The notes beneath the pieces are model-generated. The model was not told the origin of the DNA and did not search any database. It saw only the letters and a list, made by a program, of their open reading frames with translations. A stretch of 64,000 bases of DNA from Hyperoplus lanceolatus (taxonomy: Eukaryota > Chordata > Actinopteri > Uranoscopiformes > Ammodytidae): the NCBI GenBank assembly GCA_026929865.2, contig CM049403.1, forward strand, positions 21,893,501-21,957,500, given 5' to 3'. This document shows, one piece after another, positions 34,191 through 45,509 of the stretch (positions are counted from its first letter, which is position 1; each line of letters starts with the position of its first letter). A program made the translations under genes and the position numbers.

Positions 34191-37181
34191 TCAGGGAGAA
34201 GAAGAAGAAGGAGGAGAAGGTGGTGGTTCTAATGAAGTTGTGACTGTTATGTTGTATTTGCCGCCTGTTCCTTCTTCTCTTTCCTCCGGGCCCAGGGTGC
34301 TGCCCAGGGAGGAGCGTGTGAACCTGCGGATGGTGCTGTTGAAAGATGCGTGGCTCATGAAGGAGTCCCGGGACCAGTCGAGGCGGGGGTTGATCCTCTT
34401 GAGGACCGCCCTCCGAAACAGGATGTACACCCACGGGTCCAGGATCTGGTTCCAGGTGGCGAATCGGATCCAGAGCAGCAGGTATTTGATCTGGGTAGGA
34501 CCTCCTGACAGCACAGTTTTTGCAATGAAGACCTGTTGGTGTGGGGGGCGGGGGGGTGATTAAAGTGGGTATATGGATAGAGAAACAGTGAGATAAAGCA
34601 TAGTAAGAGGCAAAGAGAGGAAATAAAATTATGCGGGGAAGAGATGTGGAGGATGGATGGAATGAAAATGGAATGGGGGTTTTTGCAGAGAGAAAGTTGT
34701 AGGGAAAACAAAGAGAGGGAAATGACAAGACAACACATTTTAGTGGAAAAAGAATGGGGAAGGAAAGATTAGTCATAAGGAATGAGAGGGAAAATATTGA
34801 ATGTGTTAATAATGCTAATTTACAATGACACACATATATCATTGTTTAGTCCACCAAGGGAGAGGCTGAGATCATTTTGACACGGCCCTCCTGAGGCAGT
34901 GGCTGCTGCAACACAATTATCTCCCCCCTGCTTAACTCAAGCAGCAGCATTTTATGTGAGGCATAGCCTTATTAACATTGGCCCAACCGTCTGTTGTGGG
35001 GGCAAACCGTGTTAACAAGCTCCTTCAGGAATGACAAATTGGCTTATTGTTGTCTCTGTTCCAAATTCAGCTGGTCACAGAAAAAAAAACTGCTCGTGTG
35101 TTTTACATGCAAGCAGTGCAAGCAAAACTGTTCAAAAACTCCACTCAATAGTTTTATACAATGGTTGCGTCTTGCATGTCTTGTCTTGCAAGTGTTTAAT
35201 TCCAAACTATTTTTCAATCGCAGATATACTGTATGCTCCAGAAACTGAAATAACAAAGTAGGGAAGGTGAGGAGATATTCATTGATTTCGGGGGTAAAAA
35301 GTGTTTTTGACAACAGGCATTTTCCAGAATGGCTGACTCCACCTTTAACACAATAAAACCACATTCTGCAGTTTATTAAGTTATCAGGGTTTTGATGGGA
35401 AATCAGTTGTGTAAGTTCCAGTCAGAGATTTGAAATCAGGCACATGCAGGGGCAGTGAACAGTCAAAGGCCTGGAACTTTTTAAGCCTAATGTTTATTAA
35501 GTTAGGAATGGAATGAAGCAAAATCAGCAGCAAAACAAAGATGGAACACTGGACGCATTATGAAGCACGCAACCAATGATACTTTGAGCAAATGGGTAAT
35601 GGTTTGGAAGCTGCAAGGCATTGGGTAAGATGTGACGTAAAAATAATGAGTCCATCCATGGGTTTCATTGTCAGATGATCAGAACATGCTGAGGTAGCCA
35701 GCCAAAACAGCACAACGTTATGATGGGGGTGAGCAGTTCCTATTAGGAAGCTGTGTTATGGTGACAGCATTAAGACAATCTGGTTTTTACTCGCCTTATT
35801 CGAGACACTTGACACATGATGTATATCCAGGGGTCAAATATCTGATTCCAAGTAGCCATGCGTATGTAGGACAAAATAATTTCATCTCTTACGGGCTCAG
35901 CAGTCACCACGTTCATCAGAATATGTATCTGCGCAGGGTGTCACACAATTGAGGTTAGACAGGACTACAAAATATGTATTTGAAGTGGCTTTGACCCTTC
36001 TATTCCTTTCTCTAATGCGCCGTCCAATGTGCTGACACACAAACGTTACGTTGTAGAACGTAATAGAAAGTGGTATGGGTTGAGTGCTTTAATATAACTT
36101 TGATGGACACCATTACTCGAAGTGCTTTGCATTACCATGGCTGACTGTGTTTTTTCAACTTCTTGATCCTTATTTATTTTTTTGCCAAAGTTGAGTCTAT
36201 TCAATCACACATTTTTAAGATTTTTTTCACTCGTGCAAATGTATTGAATGCGCTCTGAAGTCCTCCATCAGTGCTCGCTAACGCAGTAGCCTAATATGCA
36301 TTTCATTGGAGCTTAATCATTTTCTATAAGACCACAACTAAACATTACATACACACACACTGTATATGTTTGGACATACTCACCAAGAGGGGGCACCAGC
36401 ATATAGAAGCGATGACCATGATGAGGATGAGCTGAACCATCATCTCTATTTCGTGGTCTCGGCGGCGCCGGTTCCCTCCCTGTCCGCAGCACACTTTGAT
36501 CAGGGTCACAACGCTCACCGTGTTCAGCACAAAAGACACGGCGATGCATGTCAGCCCCACAGCAGAGAAGAGCAGGCAGAAGGCCATGTCGTTTCCCTTG
36601 TGGCTAATGTTGAAAAAACACCAGGAGCCGGGAAAGTACATGTGGTAGCTCCCAACGCCCGCCAGGGGCAGCAAAGCTATGGAGCCAGCGATTAACCACA
36701 CCATTAGCACCATGGACACTGTCCGCCTCTTGGGCATACTGGAGGAGCGTGCGAACGGAAGATTGATCCCAACGAAGCGCTCCAAGGCCATGGTGGCACC
36801 CAGCATCAGCGGGCAAAGTCCGTAGAAGACCATGGACATGCCCATGAAGTTGCAGAAGTGGCAGTTTGGATCCAACTGCCGCCAATTAAAGCTGGTCACA
36901 TAGAAGGAGATGACGATGGAGCCCGTGACCAGTAGACCCATGAAGTCAGTAACCACCAGGCCACCGAGGAAGATCATGAAGAAGGAACGTGAGCGAACAT
37001 TTTTCTGCCGGAAAGACTTGATGAGAACTATGAAGGCAATCAAGTTAGAGGCGAGACCCAAGGTGGTGAAGATGGATGAGAATTTGACTGAGGTGATGGA
37101 GGGTATGAACTTGAATGGAGGGCTGTTGATGGAATAACAGAGTGGGGTGTAGTTGGCGAGTGGCAGGGCTGAGTCATTCAT
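34191..37181 (-). CDS. tbxa2r: Thromboxane A2 receptor (prostanoid TP receptor, class A GPCR)
   Basis: There are two coding exons, 37181-36384 (266 codons, TM1 to the end of TM6) and 34532-34191 (113 codons plus stop), joined in phase 0 to give 379 residues. Human TP isoforms are 343 and 407. TP couples mainly to Gq and drives platelet and smooth-muscle responses to thromboxane A2. Visible features are N-glycosylation sites at N2 and N10, TM2 [10 protein letters not shown], the prostanoid ERF motif (134-136) in place of DRY, ECL2 [15 protein letters not shown] with a disulfide Cys at 188, TM6 [20 protein letters not shown], the TM7 ligand-contact Arg at 289, and [14 protein letters not shown]. 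The C-tail is Ser/Thr-rich and ends PPSSSSP. TM2, ECL2 and TM6 fit TP better than FP or EP1. The intron after TM6 is the conserved prostanoid-receptor intron. Tail-to-tail placement with gipc3 matches human 19p13.3. An alternative last exon lies in the intron. Confidence 0.93.
34533..35769 (-). other. tbxa2r intron segment between the two terminal exons
   Basis: This contains the minus-strand AATAAA signals at 35493-35498 and 35372-35377 that could end transcripts using the alternative exon. I see no mobile element. Confidence 0.5.
35770..35928 (-). CDS. tbxa2r: Alternative/duplicated TM7-encoding terminal exon of tbxa2r
   Basis: On the minus strand, the acceptor CCTGCGCAG is followed in phase 0 (the phase left by the first coding exon) by a 52-codon open frame and TAA. 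It begins [16 protein letters not shown] and contains [20 protein letters not shown]. It ends with a basic tail, [11 protein letters not shown]. Joined to residue 266, its Arg falls at residue 289 and its DPW at 298-300, exactly as in the normal exon, with no indel. The rest differs strongly: the ECL3 half is unlike, and the C-tail stops at residue 318 without the Ser/Thr-rich region. Minus-strand AATAAA occurs at 35493-35498, about 270 bp past the stop. The product would be a TP variant with changed ECL3/TM7 and little tail. It could instead be an unexpressed remnant of a tandem duplicate, but the intact frame and spacing argue against simple decay. Confidence 0.7.
   Translation of the reverse strand: MHILMNVVTAEPVRDEIILSYIRMATWNQIFDPWIYIMCQVSRIRRVKTRLS
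35929..36383 (-). other. tbxa2r intron segment before the alternative exon
   Basis: This 455-bp segment separates the TM1-6 exon donor (CTCTTG|GTGAGT) from the alternative exon acceptor. Reading through the donor adds only about 12 codons before a stop. Confidence 0.6.
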
Positions 37182-37261
37182 GGTGACCAGCTGGTGTGGG
37201 CTCCGCTTCAGACGACTCAGAGATGGAAAGACAGTGCCAGTGTGAGGGGTTTCATTTCAAC
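37182..37261 (-). other. 5' UTR part of the first coding exon of tbxa2r
   Basis: Immediately upstream of the ATG, a strong minus-strand acceptor (TTCTCTTTTTTTTCCAAG) ends just before 37261. This implies that the coding exon is spliced to one or more upstream non-coding exons, as in mammalian TBXA2R. Confidence 0.55.
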
Positions 37262-40200
37262 CTTGGAAAAAAAAGAGAAATATAATTTCTTCAAAATGAC
37301 AGAGGACACTTAAATAACAATAAAAAAATAATTAAAAAGGGGGTAAAGAAACACAATAAACTTTTCTTTTGCACTTCAAATGTGACAACCTTCATGGCAA
37401 TGCCTATGTGAAGAAGTACTTTTTGGTTTACTCCTGAGGATACAATGCTAAATGGTGCTTATCTTACTCTTTATTCAGGCTGGGTATATTGCAAAACTGC
37501 GGGGCTGAACATTTGGAGTGGAAAAGTTTCCATTCACTCATCTACTTTCTAACAAGCAAACAGTGTTACCGGATTTTATAAACCGCTTCATTCTGAGGCA
37601 AAGCTGAAACTCATAGCACCCAAATTGTGATAATTCCTCATTCTAAAGGAAAACTGGGCTCTAAGAATTACCGCAAGGTTGAAGCTGTTTCTGTAATTAT
37701 TTCACAGTTCTCTTGTGTTTTCTCTTTCTGACCTGAGGGTTTTAAAACATGACCGATCATTGCCCGGCCTGACATATTTTCAGTGAGTTAGCAATGCACC
37801 AACATCACAGCTATTTACTTGGTAAGTACAATATTATTCCTATCAATACGAATGATTTCTTAAACTACAAAAATAAGACATAAAAGTTCTAACAAACCAG
37901 AATTATCCTTTGAAAATCTATGTTTTAATCCGAAACCGTTACGGAGTAGTTTTAGGATGGCTAATGTTACAGCTCAGTAACAGCATGCACATACATAACA
38001 CCCACACAGACACATGCAGACAGTGACAGCATGGGACAGAGATGGAGAGAGAGTGACATTAAGACTGAAATAGAAAGGCAGTAGGAGAGCTGGCATATCC
38101 TGGCAGGAAATGCAGTTATGTGAACTGTACTGACAAAGACAGAAACAGGAAATAAACAAAGTATCACGATGCTGTCCCCAGTGGTCTGTCCCCCAAAATA
38201 CTGCCCGTCATTGTCAGATTGCATAAGACTAACTTCAAGCAAAGTGGAGGTACGAATTAGACCAGATGATTCAGTGAAACCCTGAAACCAAATATATTGT
38301 TTGATGGCATATTACAAGGGTATTGGTAGCATCCTGAAATAAGCTAAAGGAATAAATTGGCAATCTACAAATTCCATAAGAAGTTACCTCTCAAAAAATA
38401 ACCTTTATCGAATTAACTCACGCTACATAATCTAAACTGACTTCACCTGATGTGGCATCTAGGTCTTTGCTGACTTTTTAAAAGTCATCGCAAGTATATC
38501 ACAGCTAATTTGGATCGACATACAGAAGCTAAGTCTATCATATCAAACTGTGGGTTTAACTTCCTGTGAGCATCCCAACACAGATTGTATCAGTGTACAG
38601 AAGGATGTCATGACAGTTAACAGTAGGCATGCCCATGTTGGTTTAATGTTAATGAAGTAAACATAAATAATAAAGAATACACTAGAATAAAACGAAAGCT
38701 GTACCAGACAACTTTTCATGCTAGTGGGTAATCGTCAGAAAAAACACGTAGATTTATTTGTCTTTCAAAGGTTTTCAAAGGTTTTTTTATTCATCAAAAG
38801 AATTTGCAAAGCAAATACAACAATGATTAATTATTCCACCCCCCCCCCCCCCAGACACACAGGTCGGGTCTACATCGGAGAACAATACGAGCTACTTTAG
38901 TTTTAGACATGTGGATTTATTTGTCCAGGTATTTTCCAGTAGTCTATTGTTTAGCTTGTGTATTTTAATTTAGTGGGATGCCTGCTGGACTCCACAGGAC
39001 ATTAAACATTGAGGATAAAACGTTTACAAACTTGACCTAAATAGCAGGAACACTTTCTTAAATCATTTGACGTTTTGGCACCAATATCTGTCAATTTAAT
39101 GTGCTCCAGTTTTTGCATCTAGTTCCTACATTCAGCTTTCATTTCCCCTTCAATAATAGTGTTCAAGTCGAAGAAAGTGAATATCAAAATGGTAAAGACA
39201 AAACTTTTGGCAAAATGATGTGCAGAGATGGAATTGTGCATTGCTGCATCGCACACTTTGAAATGCTTGATGTAGCACACACTGGTAGTTTGCTAGGAGA
39301 AAAACCAAAAACATCAGAGAGTCCCAACTGCAAAAAATACAAAGCCTGTCCAACCCATGAATTTACATCTCCAAGGAGAGCAACAACACATAACTATGTA
39401 GAATATGTGTTGAATCCCATATACAATGTTACGCTTTTAACTGTCTTTGACAATCTTGTTATTTTGTTGCAAATCACTAGACTTTCCTGGCCTGGTCCTA
39501 CCAGACCATCGTACTCCATTTCATTTGTACAGAGGGTCTGGAATCGCTCAATTGATAAATGTTAACTCACTTTAAGGCGGGTGTCTGTTGAAGTTTAAAA
39601 CTATTGGATCTGCCCAGTGCCACACTGGATCTGCCAACCAATTGCATAACGTTTTGTCGTGACGTATGTCATGCGCCGGCTTCTGACTACAATTAAAACT
39701 GGCGCACTTCATTGTTCTCAGCCACTCCCTCTGTTCGCTGATTGGACCGCCCAAAAATCTGGCAGAGAAAACCAACTAATATACCATAGGCTGTTTCTGT
39801 ATATTCTATTTACATTTTGGGAAAGTGATGTTTAAATTATGTGTATGATTGTTCAAATGGTATAATTGCTATTTATGATATTCAATAGCAATATTTTTTG
39901 TCTGTCACATTTCCCTAAAAGGCAGGAATGAGAGAGACCTTTTCAACTTCTGCTAAAAGCTAACCAGGCTATTCATTCCTTAGAGAATGCTAGGATGAGA
40001 CTGATAGTGCTTGGCGCCAGCTCTTCTGTGACCCTGAAAACCTTTTGAGTGTGCCATTAGCAAAAAGTGCCTGTTCGCATCTAAAATCAATATGCCATAT
40101 CCAACATTGCACCACTGAATCAGTCCAATGGCTTCTCATTTAAACTAATGGGAAACCACATTAATGAACTACACTTTCGGAGTGTGGACACTCTGGTAGC

Positions 40201-41624
40201 TGGAGAAGTGACAGGTCACCTCCTGGGCACTGCTTGCGCAAGGTACTGCAACCCCTAAGTGCTCTTTGCGACCTCTTTCTCTGACATCTCTGCATACATT
40301 AAAGTATGGGGTGGGTAACCTTTTCACTGTAATATTTGGCAAAAATGTCATATTAGCCATTCAGCTATATGTAAGTGAAGTGGTCTGAGAATATCTACTC
40401 ATCACTTTGCTCTCCCCTGCCTCTGTGTGCTGACCCCAAAAATTGCCACTGCTCATGTACACTTTGACCAATCAGAGCGAGGCTCCGATTCTCCGTTCTT
40501 ATTGGCTGTTGGGACTGTCCATTCACTTTGGCACCGACGTTGTTGGTGTACAGCGTGTCAGGGAGGGACCATAGGGGAGGGACCAAAGAGAAAAAGTGGA
40601 GCGGTTGAGGTATTTGGATTCGAATCTCTATCCCAACTGCTATTTTCTCTCAACTCATATACCCCAGCTTTAATCTAATTTTATAAGGTCCTGTTTGTGC
40701 ATTTGTGTTTTTCAGGCCTGCACACGTTATACTGCAACATAGTTCAAAAATGTAATGTCCTTGAGAGGATTTAATTAAATTCTTCTGTTTCACTTTATTT
40801 TAAAATCACACAAGTCAATGAGCTTGTACAAGACACTAAATACTGTATATATTTGTATTTACCTTTTGTTTCTGTATTTTGGTTGCCTGAAAAAAACATT
40901 TTGACCTCTAGAATAGTCTGCAGTCCCTCCAATATCCTACTCAATCCATCTTTAATTTGAATAGTGATTTGTTTTCATGTTTGTATTTTACATCAAATAT
41001 GCTGATTCGACTTTCGACTGAACATGTATCGATGATGCTGCTGGATTAACCAATTATTTTGGAAGATTTTAGAGTTGGCCTGTGCTGACTCGAAGTACAT
41101 CAAATATTATTCTATAGAGACAGGTGGAGGAATCAATCAGTGCACAGAGCATGGGCAGGAAGAGCATATACGTAGTTTCCGGCATCATTTAAAAAAAATC
41201 TAGGGTCACTGGGTTCAGTTTTCCCAAATGGGTCATATAATGGTTTATTTGACCATGTGAAACATCCGTAGGAGTGAATTTATGGAGGTCGGCCACACAT
41301 TAATAAAATCTACAATAGCACAAAGGTAGTGCTAATGAGGATTATAAATTCAAGTAGATATGAAGTTAAAGAAACGTAGTATTGAAATTGTTCTTCAGCT
41401 CACTTTAACAAAACCAGAGTTTGAATGTTAACTTATTAAAATGGCGAACAATGTTCTATCATTACATTATAGTAATCCCGATTCTGTGTTTGGCCAATTA
41501 GCACTTAATTTAGTAAGTTTAGCATCTCCTCAAAGCTACCCAAATACCCTGAAACTGACAGTTCATAATGGTAAAGGTGAGACGTTAAACACGTGTAAAA
41601 AAAAAACTATGCTTTATAATTCTA
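37262..41624. other. Region upstream of tbxa2r
   Basis: This is probably the 5' intron of tbxa2r or intergenic DNA. It contains a short poly-C run near 38,840 and a reversed copy of the 9-bp-duplication element. No other gene is recognised; the 154-residue frame at 39101-39565 runs into the repeat. Confidence 0.4.
39486..39775 (-). mobile_element. Diverged, reversed copy of the 31,338 element
   Basis: Reverse complement of this stretch aligns by eye with most of 31338-31711 (shared GGTCTGG, AGATCCAATAGTTTTAAACTT, CGAACAGAG). The far end is missing or decayed, so no target duplication is visible. It keeps a 67-codon antisense frame resembling that in the other copy. Confidence 0.65.
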
Positions 41625-41626
41625 TA

Positions 41627-42572
41627 GGGGAGAACGGGGTAAGTAGGCACACTTTTTACTCTAGTGAGAATTGCTCATCACCAAAACATCTGTCAATAGC
41701 CATTCCTACATTAAATTGAAGCTTAAGGTGTTGGCTAGAAATGTGTGTCTCTCTTTTTTTCCAACTTATTGTAATGAAGAAGTAATTTACCATCAAAGAC
41801 ACTCTGACACATTGTGACAACCAACCCCATCAAGGGGTCGGTTGTCACACACTATGGGGTTGTTTGTCACAATGTTATCTTAATGGGAAAAATCTTAAAA
41901 AGAAGGCAAGGAGGCAGAACCAAATTTGAATGTTTAATTGCATTGTCAAGTTGACAAATAGGCCTACATAACGTTCTGTAGCCTTGGCAGCTGGTCTAGT
42001 TTGGGATGCACTGGGTTGTTTTGATTTTGTTGCCCTTTTTTCTTTTGCTTGCTAGCTGCCTTTTCCTGCTCTATTCTTTCCTTCTCTGGGGTGTCAGTGA
42101 GGATACAGCTTGACAATTTCTTTCGTTATTGGGTTCCTTTTCTGGCTGCAGCCTTGAGATAACATGTGACAACCAACCCCCCAAAAAATTTGACGACCAA
42201 CCCCAACTTGAATTTCTTGCTAGCATCAAGGCCAACAACCATCTGACAACTAATTAGCTTGCTAACCACAATCTAAACTATAGTTTACCCTTCACACTTT
42301 CTGAGGGTAACAAGTGTTTTGTTATAAACCCATTGTGTAAAAGCCTAGAAGAAAAATACTGAGAAGCAAAATATTTTGAATTTGACATGAAAAACACAAA
42401 ACATCCTCTCACCTGAAATGCAGCAGTCTAACTCCAAGGAAGTCTATGTATGTGACCTCTGATCCCAATTCTGGACCTTTTTTATATCAACATTTCAGAG
42501 CTAGCGCGCTCTGGTGGCGAGATATAACGAATGTGACATCCAACCCATGTGACAAATTACCCCGTTCTCCCC
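41627..42572. mobile_element. TA-flanked MITE (mariner/Tc1-like), 946 bp
   Basis: It has perfect 16-bp terminal inverted repeats, GGGGAGAACGGGGTAA and its complement. TA sits at each outer edge (41625-41626 and 42573-42574), as for Tc1/mariner insertion. There is no transposase. Near the ends it carries at least five copies, in both orientations, of a GTGACAACCAACCCC-like motif (41814, 41834, 41856, 42166, 42191), which could be transposase-binding repeats. Confidence 0.8.
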
Positions 42573-42574
42573 TA

Positions 42575-44059
42575 CTGGGGTACATTTGCAAATGGATAGC
42601 AATGAAACAAAATGAAACCCCTAAACGGAAAGGGCGATTTTAACTGGCTGCCCTGACAAATAAGAATCCTAGAATAATCTGATTCATTGTGATAAACTAC
42701 AACAGCATTTATAAAGATGAATATACAATGGGAGAACATAACATAAACAACCCTTAAATGTATCATAACCAAGTCTCTATGTAGAACTATTCCTTATTTT
42801 CCTCTATAGTTTCTGCCCAATATGGAAATGGGGTATCATGATTATTATCATAATTTTTTTCAAAGATTGCTGTTGGCAAATGGAATGTAACTTTGCTCAT
42901 TAAATTAATTAAAGTTTTTCTCACCATCACAGGAGTTTCTTCAAGCACCAGGTAGACTGTCAGTTGGGAAGTTTGCACTACTCTTTCTAAACCATATTTC
43001 TGCACTTGTGAGAATAACAATGATGAAGAAAAGAAAAAATCGCAGGAAGGAGTGGGGAAAAAGTGCCTCATGCACCGAGTCCCATCTGATGAATAAATAC
43101 AAGTCTAAAAGTCCCCAGGCAGGCTGTTAGCAGGAACCCCAGCGATCATCTGCACTCCCTTCCCCCTGCCTCTGCTACTGCAGCTATAGATACTCATCTC
43201 CAACCCTCCAGTTGCTCTTCCTTCTGAAAAATTCTCCCCTCCCCGGAAGACAAAGGGGAAGGACTCTTAAGAAAGGCACCACTTAGTACTTTAGGCAGGA
43301 TAATGGGCAATAGAGACAAGCTGTAAGCAGTGGGGGTCAGGATTGGGAGGGGCATTTTTTTTTATAGTGTTTGGTTAAATATTTTTGTACATGTGTGAGT
43401 GTGGAGGCTGTGAAAAATCTGTTACCAATAATGTTGTTGTTACTGTTCCTAAAGGCTACAAAACAAGGCTCAAGGAAAGATTAGTCAGTGCATCAAAACA
43501 TAGACATTTTTGTTTGCGCTGAAAACATTTGGGGTTGAACAGCTAGAGTCGTCAAAATAGCAATAAAAGTAAAGATGGTTGTCCTTACAATATGTATTCT
43601 ATTTGATGCTTTCCTTCTGAAAAACCGACTGAAGCTTGAAACATCAAAACACTTTAGCCAACAGAGTAGTCAACCTTTAAGTGCATGGACATCAGATTTA
43701 AGGAGAATTACGGAAAACAAGTGGGAAAAGATGGACATGCCATCAACAGATGTTTATATTATTTGGATTCGGCTTGTATAATAAAATCTGAACTTCTCCC
43801 CAGTTAACTGAATGACATGTGCAGTGCAGATGTGGGTCGTGGCTGCCAAACATGCTCGACTAAGATCAGCACAGTAAGTCACTGTAGAGGAGAATCCAGT
43901 TGGAAGGCGTGTGGAGATGAGACGGTGTGGATTTGGTCCCCCCTCTGGCAGCATCTGAAGTCTTCCTGCATCCACACTATTCACACTTTACTTTAGTATT
44001 AACATGTAAACATCTGGTCAATGATCAAATTCCTTTGTGATTTTCTCTACTTATGACAT
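42575..44059. other. Intergenic sequence
   Basis: This is non-coding and has no recognised element. Only short open frames without splice or family support are present. Confidence 0.4.
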
Positions 44060-44300
44060 CTATTGCAGTAGGTCCGTCCTGGGAGAGGGATCCCCTACTT
44101 TGTCGACTCTCCCTGAGATTTCTTCAAATTCTTTAATCCCGGTAAAGAGTTTTTTACTGGGAGTTTTTTCTCAGCCGAGCTAAGGGTGTAAGGGCAGGGT
44201 GTCATATTGTATCATATTGTATGGAATGTAAAGCCCACTGAGGCAAATGTCTATTTGTGATTTTGGGCTATACAAATAAAACTGATTTGATTTGATTTGA
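44060..44300 (+). mobile_element. 3' end of a fish non-LTR retrotransposon, 5'-truncated
   Basis: It contains GGTCCGTCCTGGGAGAGGGA, a TCTCCCTGAGATTTCTTC block and the terminal motif GATTTTGGGCTATACAAATA, followed by a short TTGATTTGA tail. This 3' end is abundant in fish genomes. I read it as a LINE (L2/Rex type) or a SINE sharing that tail. Its 5' limit is approximate. Confidence 0.55.
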
Positions 44301-45071
44301 AAGTAAAAGAGCGTCCATTTTCTTGTCCTTCTTTCAGTACAAAGGATATTGAATCTGAGAAAAAAACAGCCTCTAACTGCAAGTTTTGGTCAAATGAAGA
44401 AATGATCATCAAGATTTTTCAATTTCTAAATTGTGATCAAAGAAGTTTCGGAAGCGATTAACTACACGATAAAATACATTTGAATTACAATATCACCGAG
44501 GTGCAAGAAAACCTTGTTTATTAGCTATAGTCCAACTCCAACTACAGGGCAGTCTGAAAAGTCAGTTTGGCCAGGCTCACAAATACCAGCATGAGAGAAT
44601 AAACAAACAGCAGCAAAAAGTAAGCAACTATGACAGTGATGGAGTACAGTGTTATTTTCAGTCAGACATAGTTGCAATTTCTCGGCCCCCAGCCATCACC
44701 AGTGATATAACTTTAAGTCTGGGAAAACCTTTGAAGCCAGAGGCCTGTACTATTGGTGTGATCTTTGATACAGACCTGTTCTTTAATTCTCAAATAGCAA
44801 AATCATTCATCAATAACAATCATCCCCCCTCACAATGATCACATACCTGTATGCCCCACTAAAATGTGTGCTTGTGTGTTTATCTTCTGGCTGTATTTTG
44901 CTTTGCTTTGTTTTACTTTGCTTCGGGACAAGCAACAGGGGACATGGGGTTAAGTCTGAAAAAATACATTCCTAACCCCAGCCAGCCTGGGGGTATATGA
45001 GGGGCAGGACACCAATGTCCTACCAATGACCATTGATAAATCTTACAAAATGTGGTATCACTGCTATATAG

Positions 45072-45480
45072 TGTGAGGAAACGGAGTGTTTCGCCTCCGT
45101 GAGAATGGTGACTGATTCACTCACTGCAATCAGGTGTGTGTGCACTGATTGGCTGATTGATCCCAGGTGTGAAGAGATTATATATGCTCTGAGACCCCAG
45201 TGTTCTGTGCTGCTCATTGTCTCACCTTCAGAGGTAGTGAGAGGTTGTCTCTGAGTGCTCTCTGTGTTAAGTGTAGCAAAGTCAACTGCTTTACTTGTGT
45301 ATGTCTTCAGCTGCTTGGCAGCGGTGGTTTTGTTGTCGCTTTAGTTTTTATTATTAAAAGGTAGCCTGTGTGGCCCTTTACAGCTTTGTGCATTTTTGTT
45401 TTCTCCCCTTCCCTGTAGTCGCTTTGCGATTTAGTGGTTATCCCTCCGGAGATAACTTTCAGACACCCCTTGGTCCTCAC
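45072..45480 (+). repeat. Dispersed repeat, possibly a solo LTR (copy 1)
   Basis: It begins TGTGAGGA and ends TCCTCAC, a short inverted pair. Inside are a TATA-like ATTATATATGC and later a TTATTATTAAAAGG stretch, in the order expected for an LTR promoter and poly(A) region. A related copy lies reversed at about 52,240-52,660. No coding region is attached. A poly-C run follows at about 45,489-45,507. The LTR reading is an inference. Confidence 0.45.
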
Positions 45481-45509
45481 CTGTGTCCCAACCCCCCCCC
45501 CCCCCCCAC

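Noticed and set aside
34009-34842. 277-residue minus-strand frame overlapping the last tbxa2r exon
   Set aside because: It is in a different frame from the receptor TM7 sequence; the splice acceptor at 34532/34533 and the receptor motifs define the real frame.
34486-37181. Identification of the receptor as PTGFR or PTGER1 (next to gipc2 or gipc1)
   Set aside because: TM2 (GLLVTGSIV), ECL2 (PGSWCFF) and TM6-TM7 residues fit TP, and the neighbour is gipc3, which pairs with TBXA2R.
39101-39565. 154-residue plus-strand frame
   Set aside because: Its last third runs into the reversed repeat copy, and the rest shows no motif.
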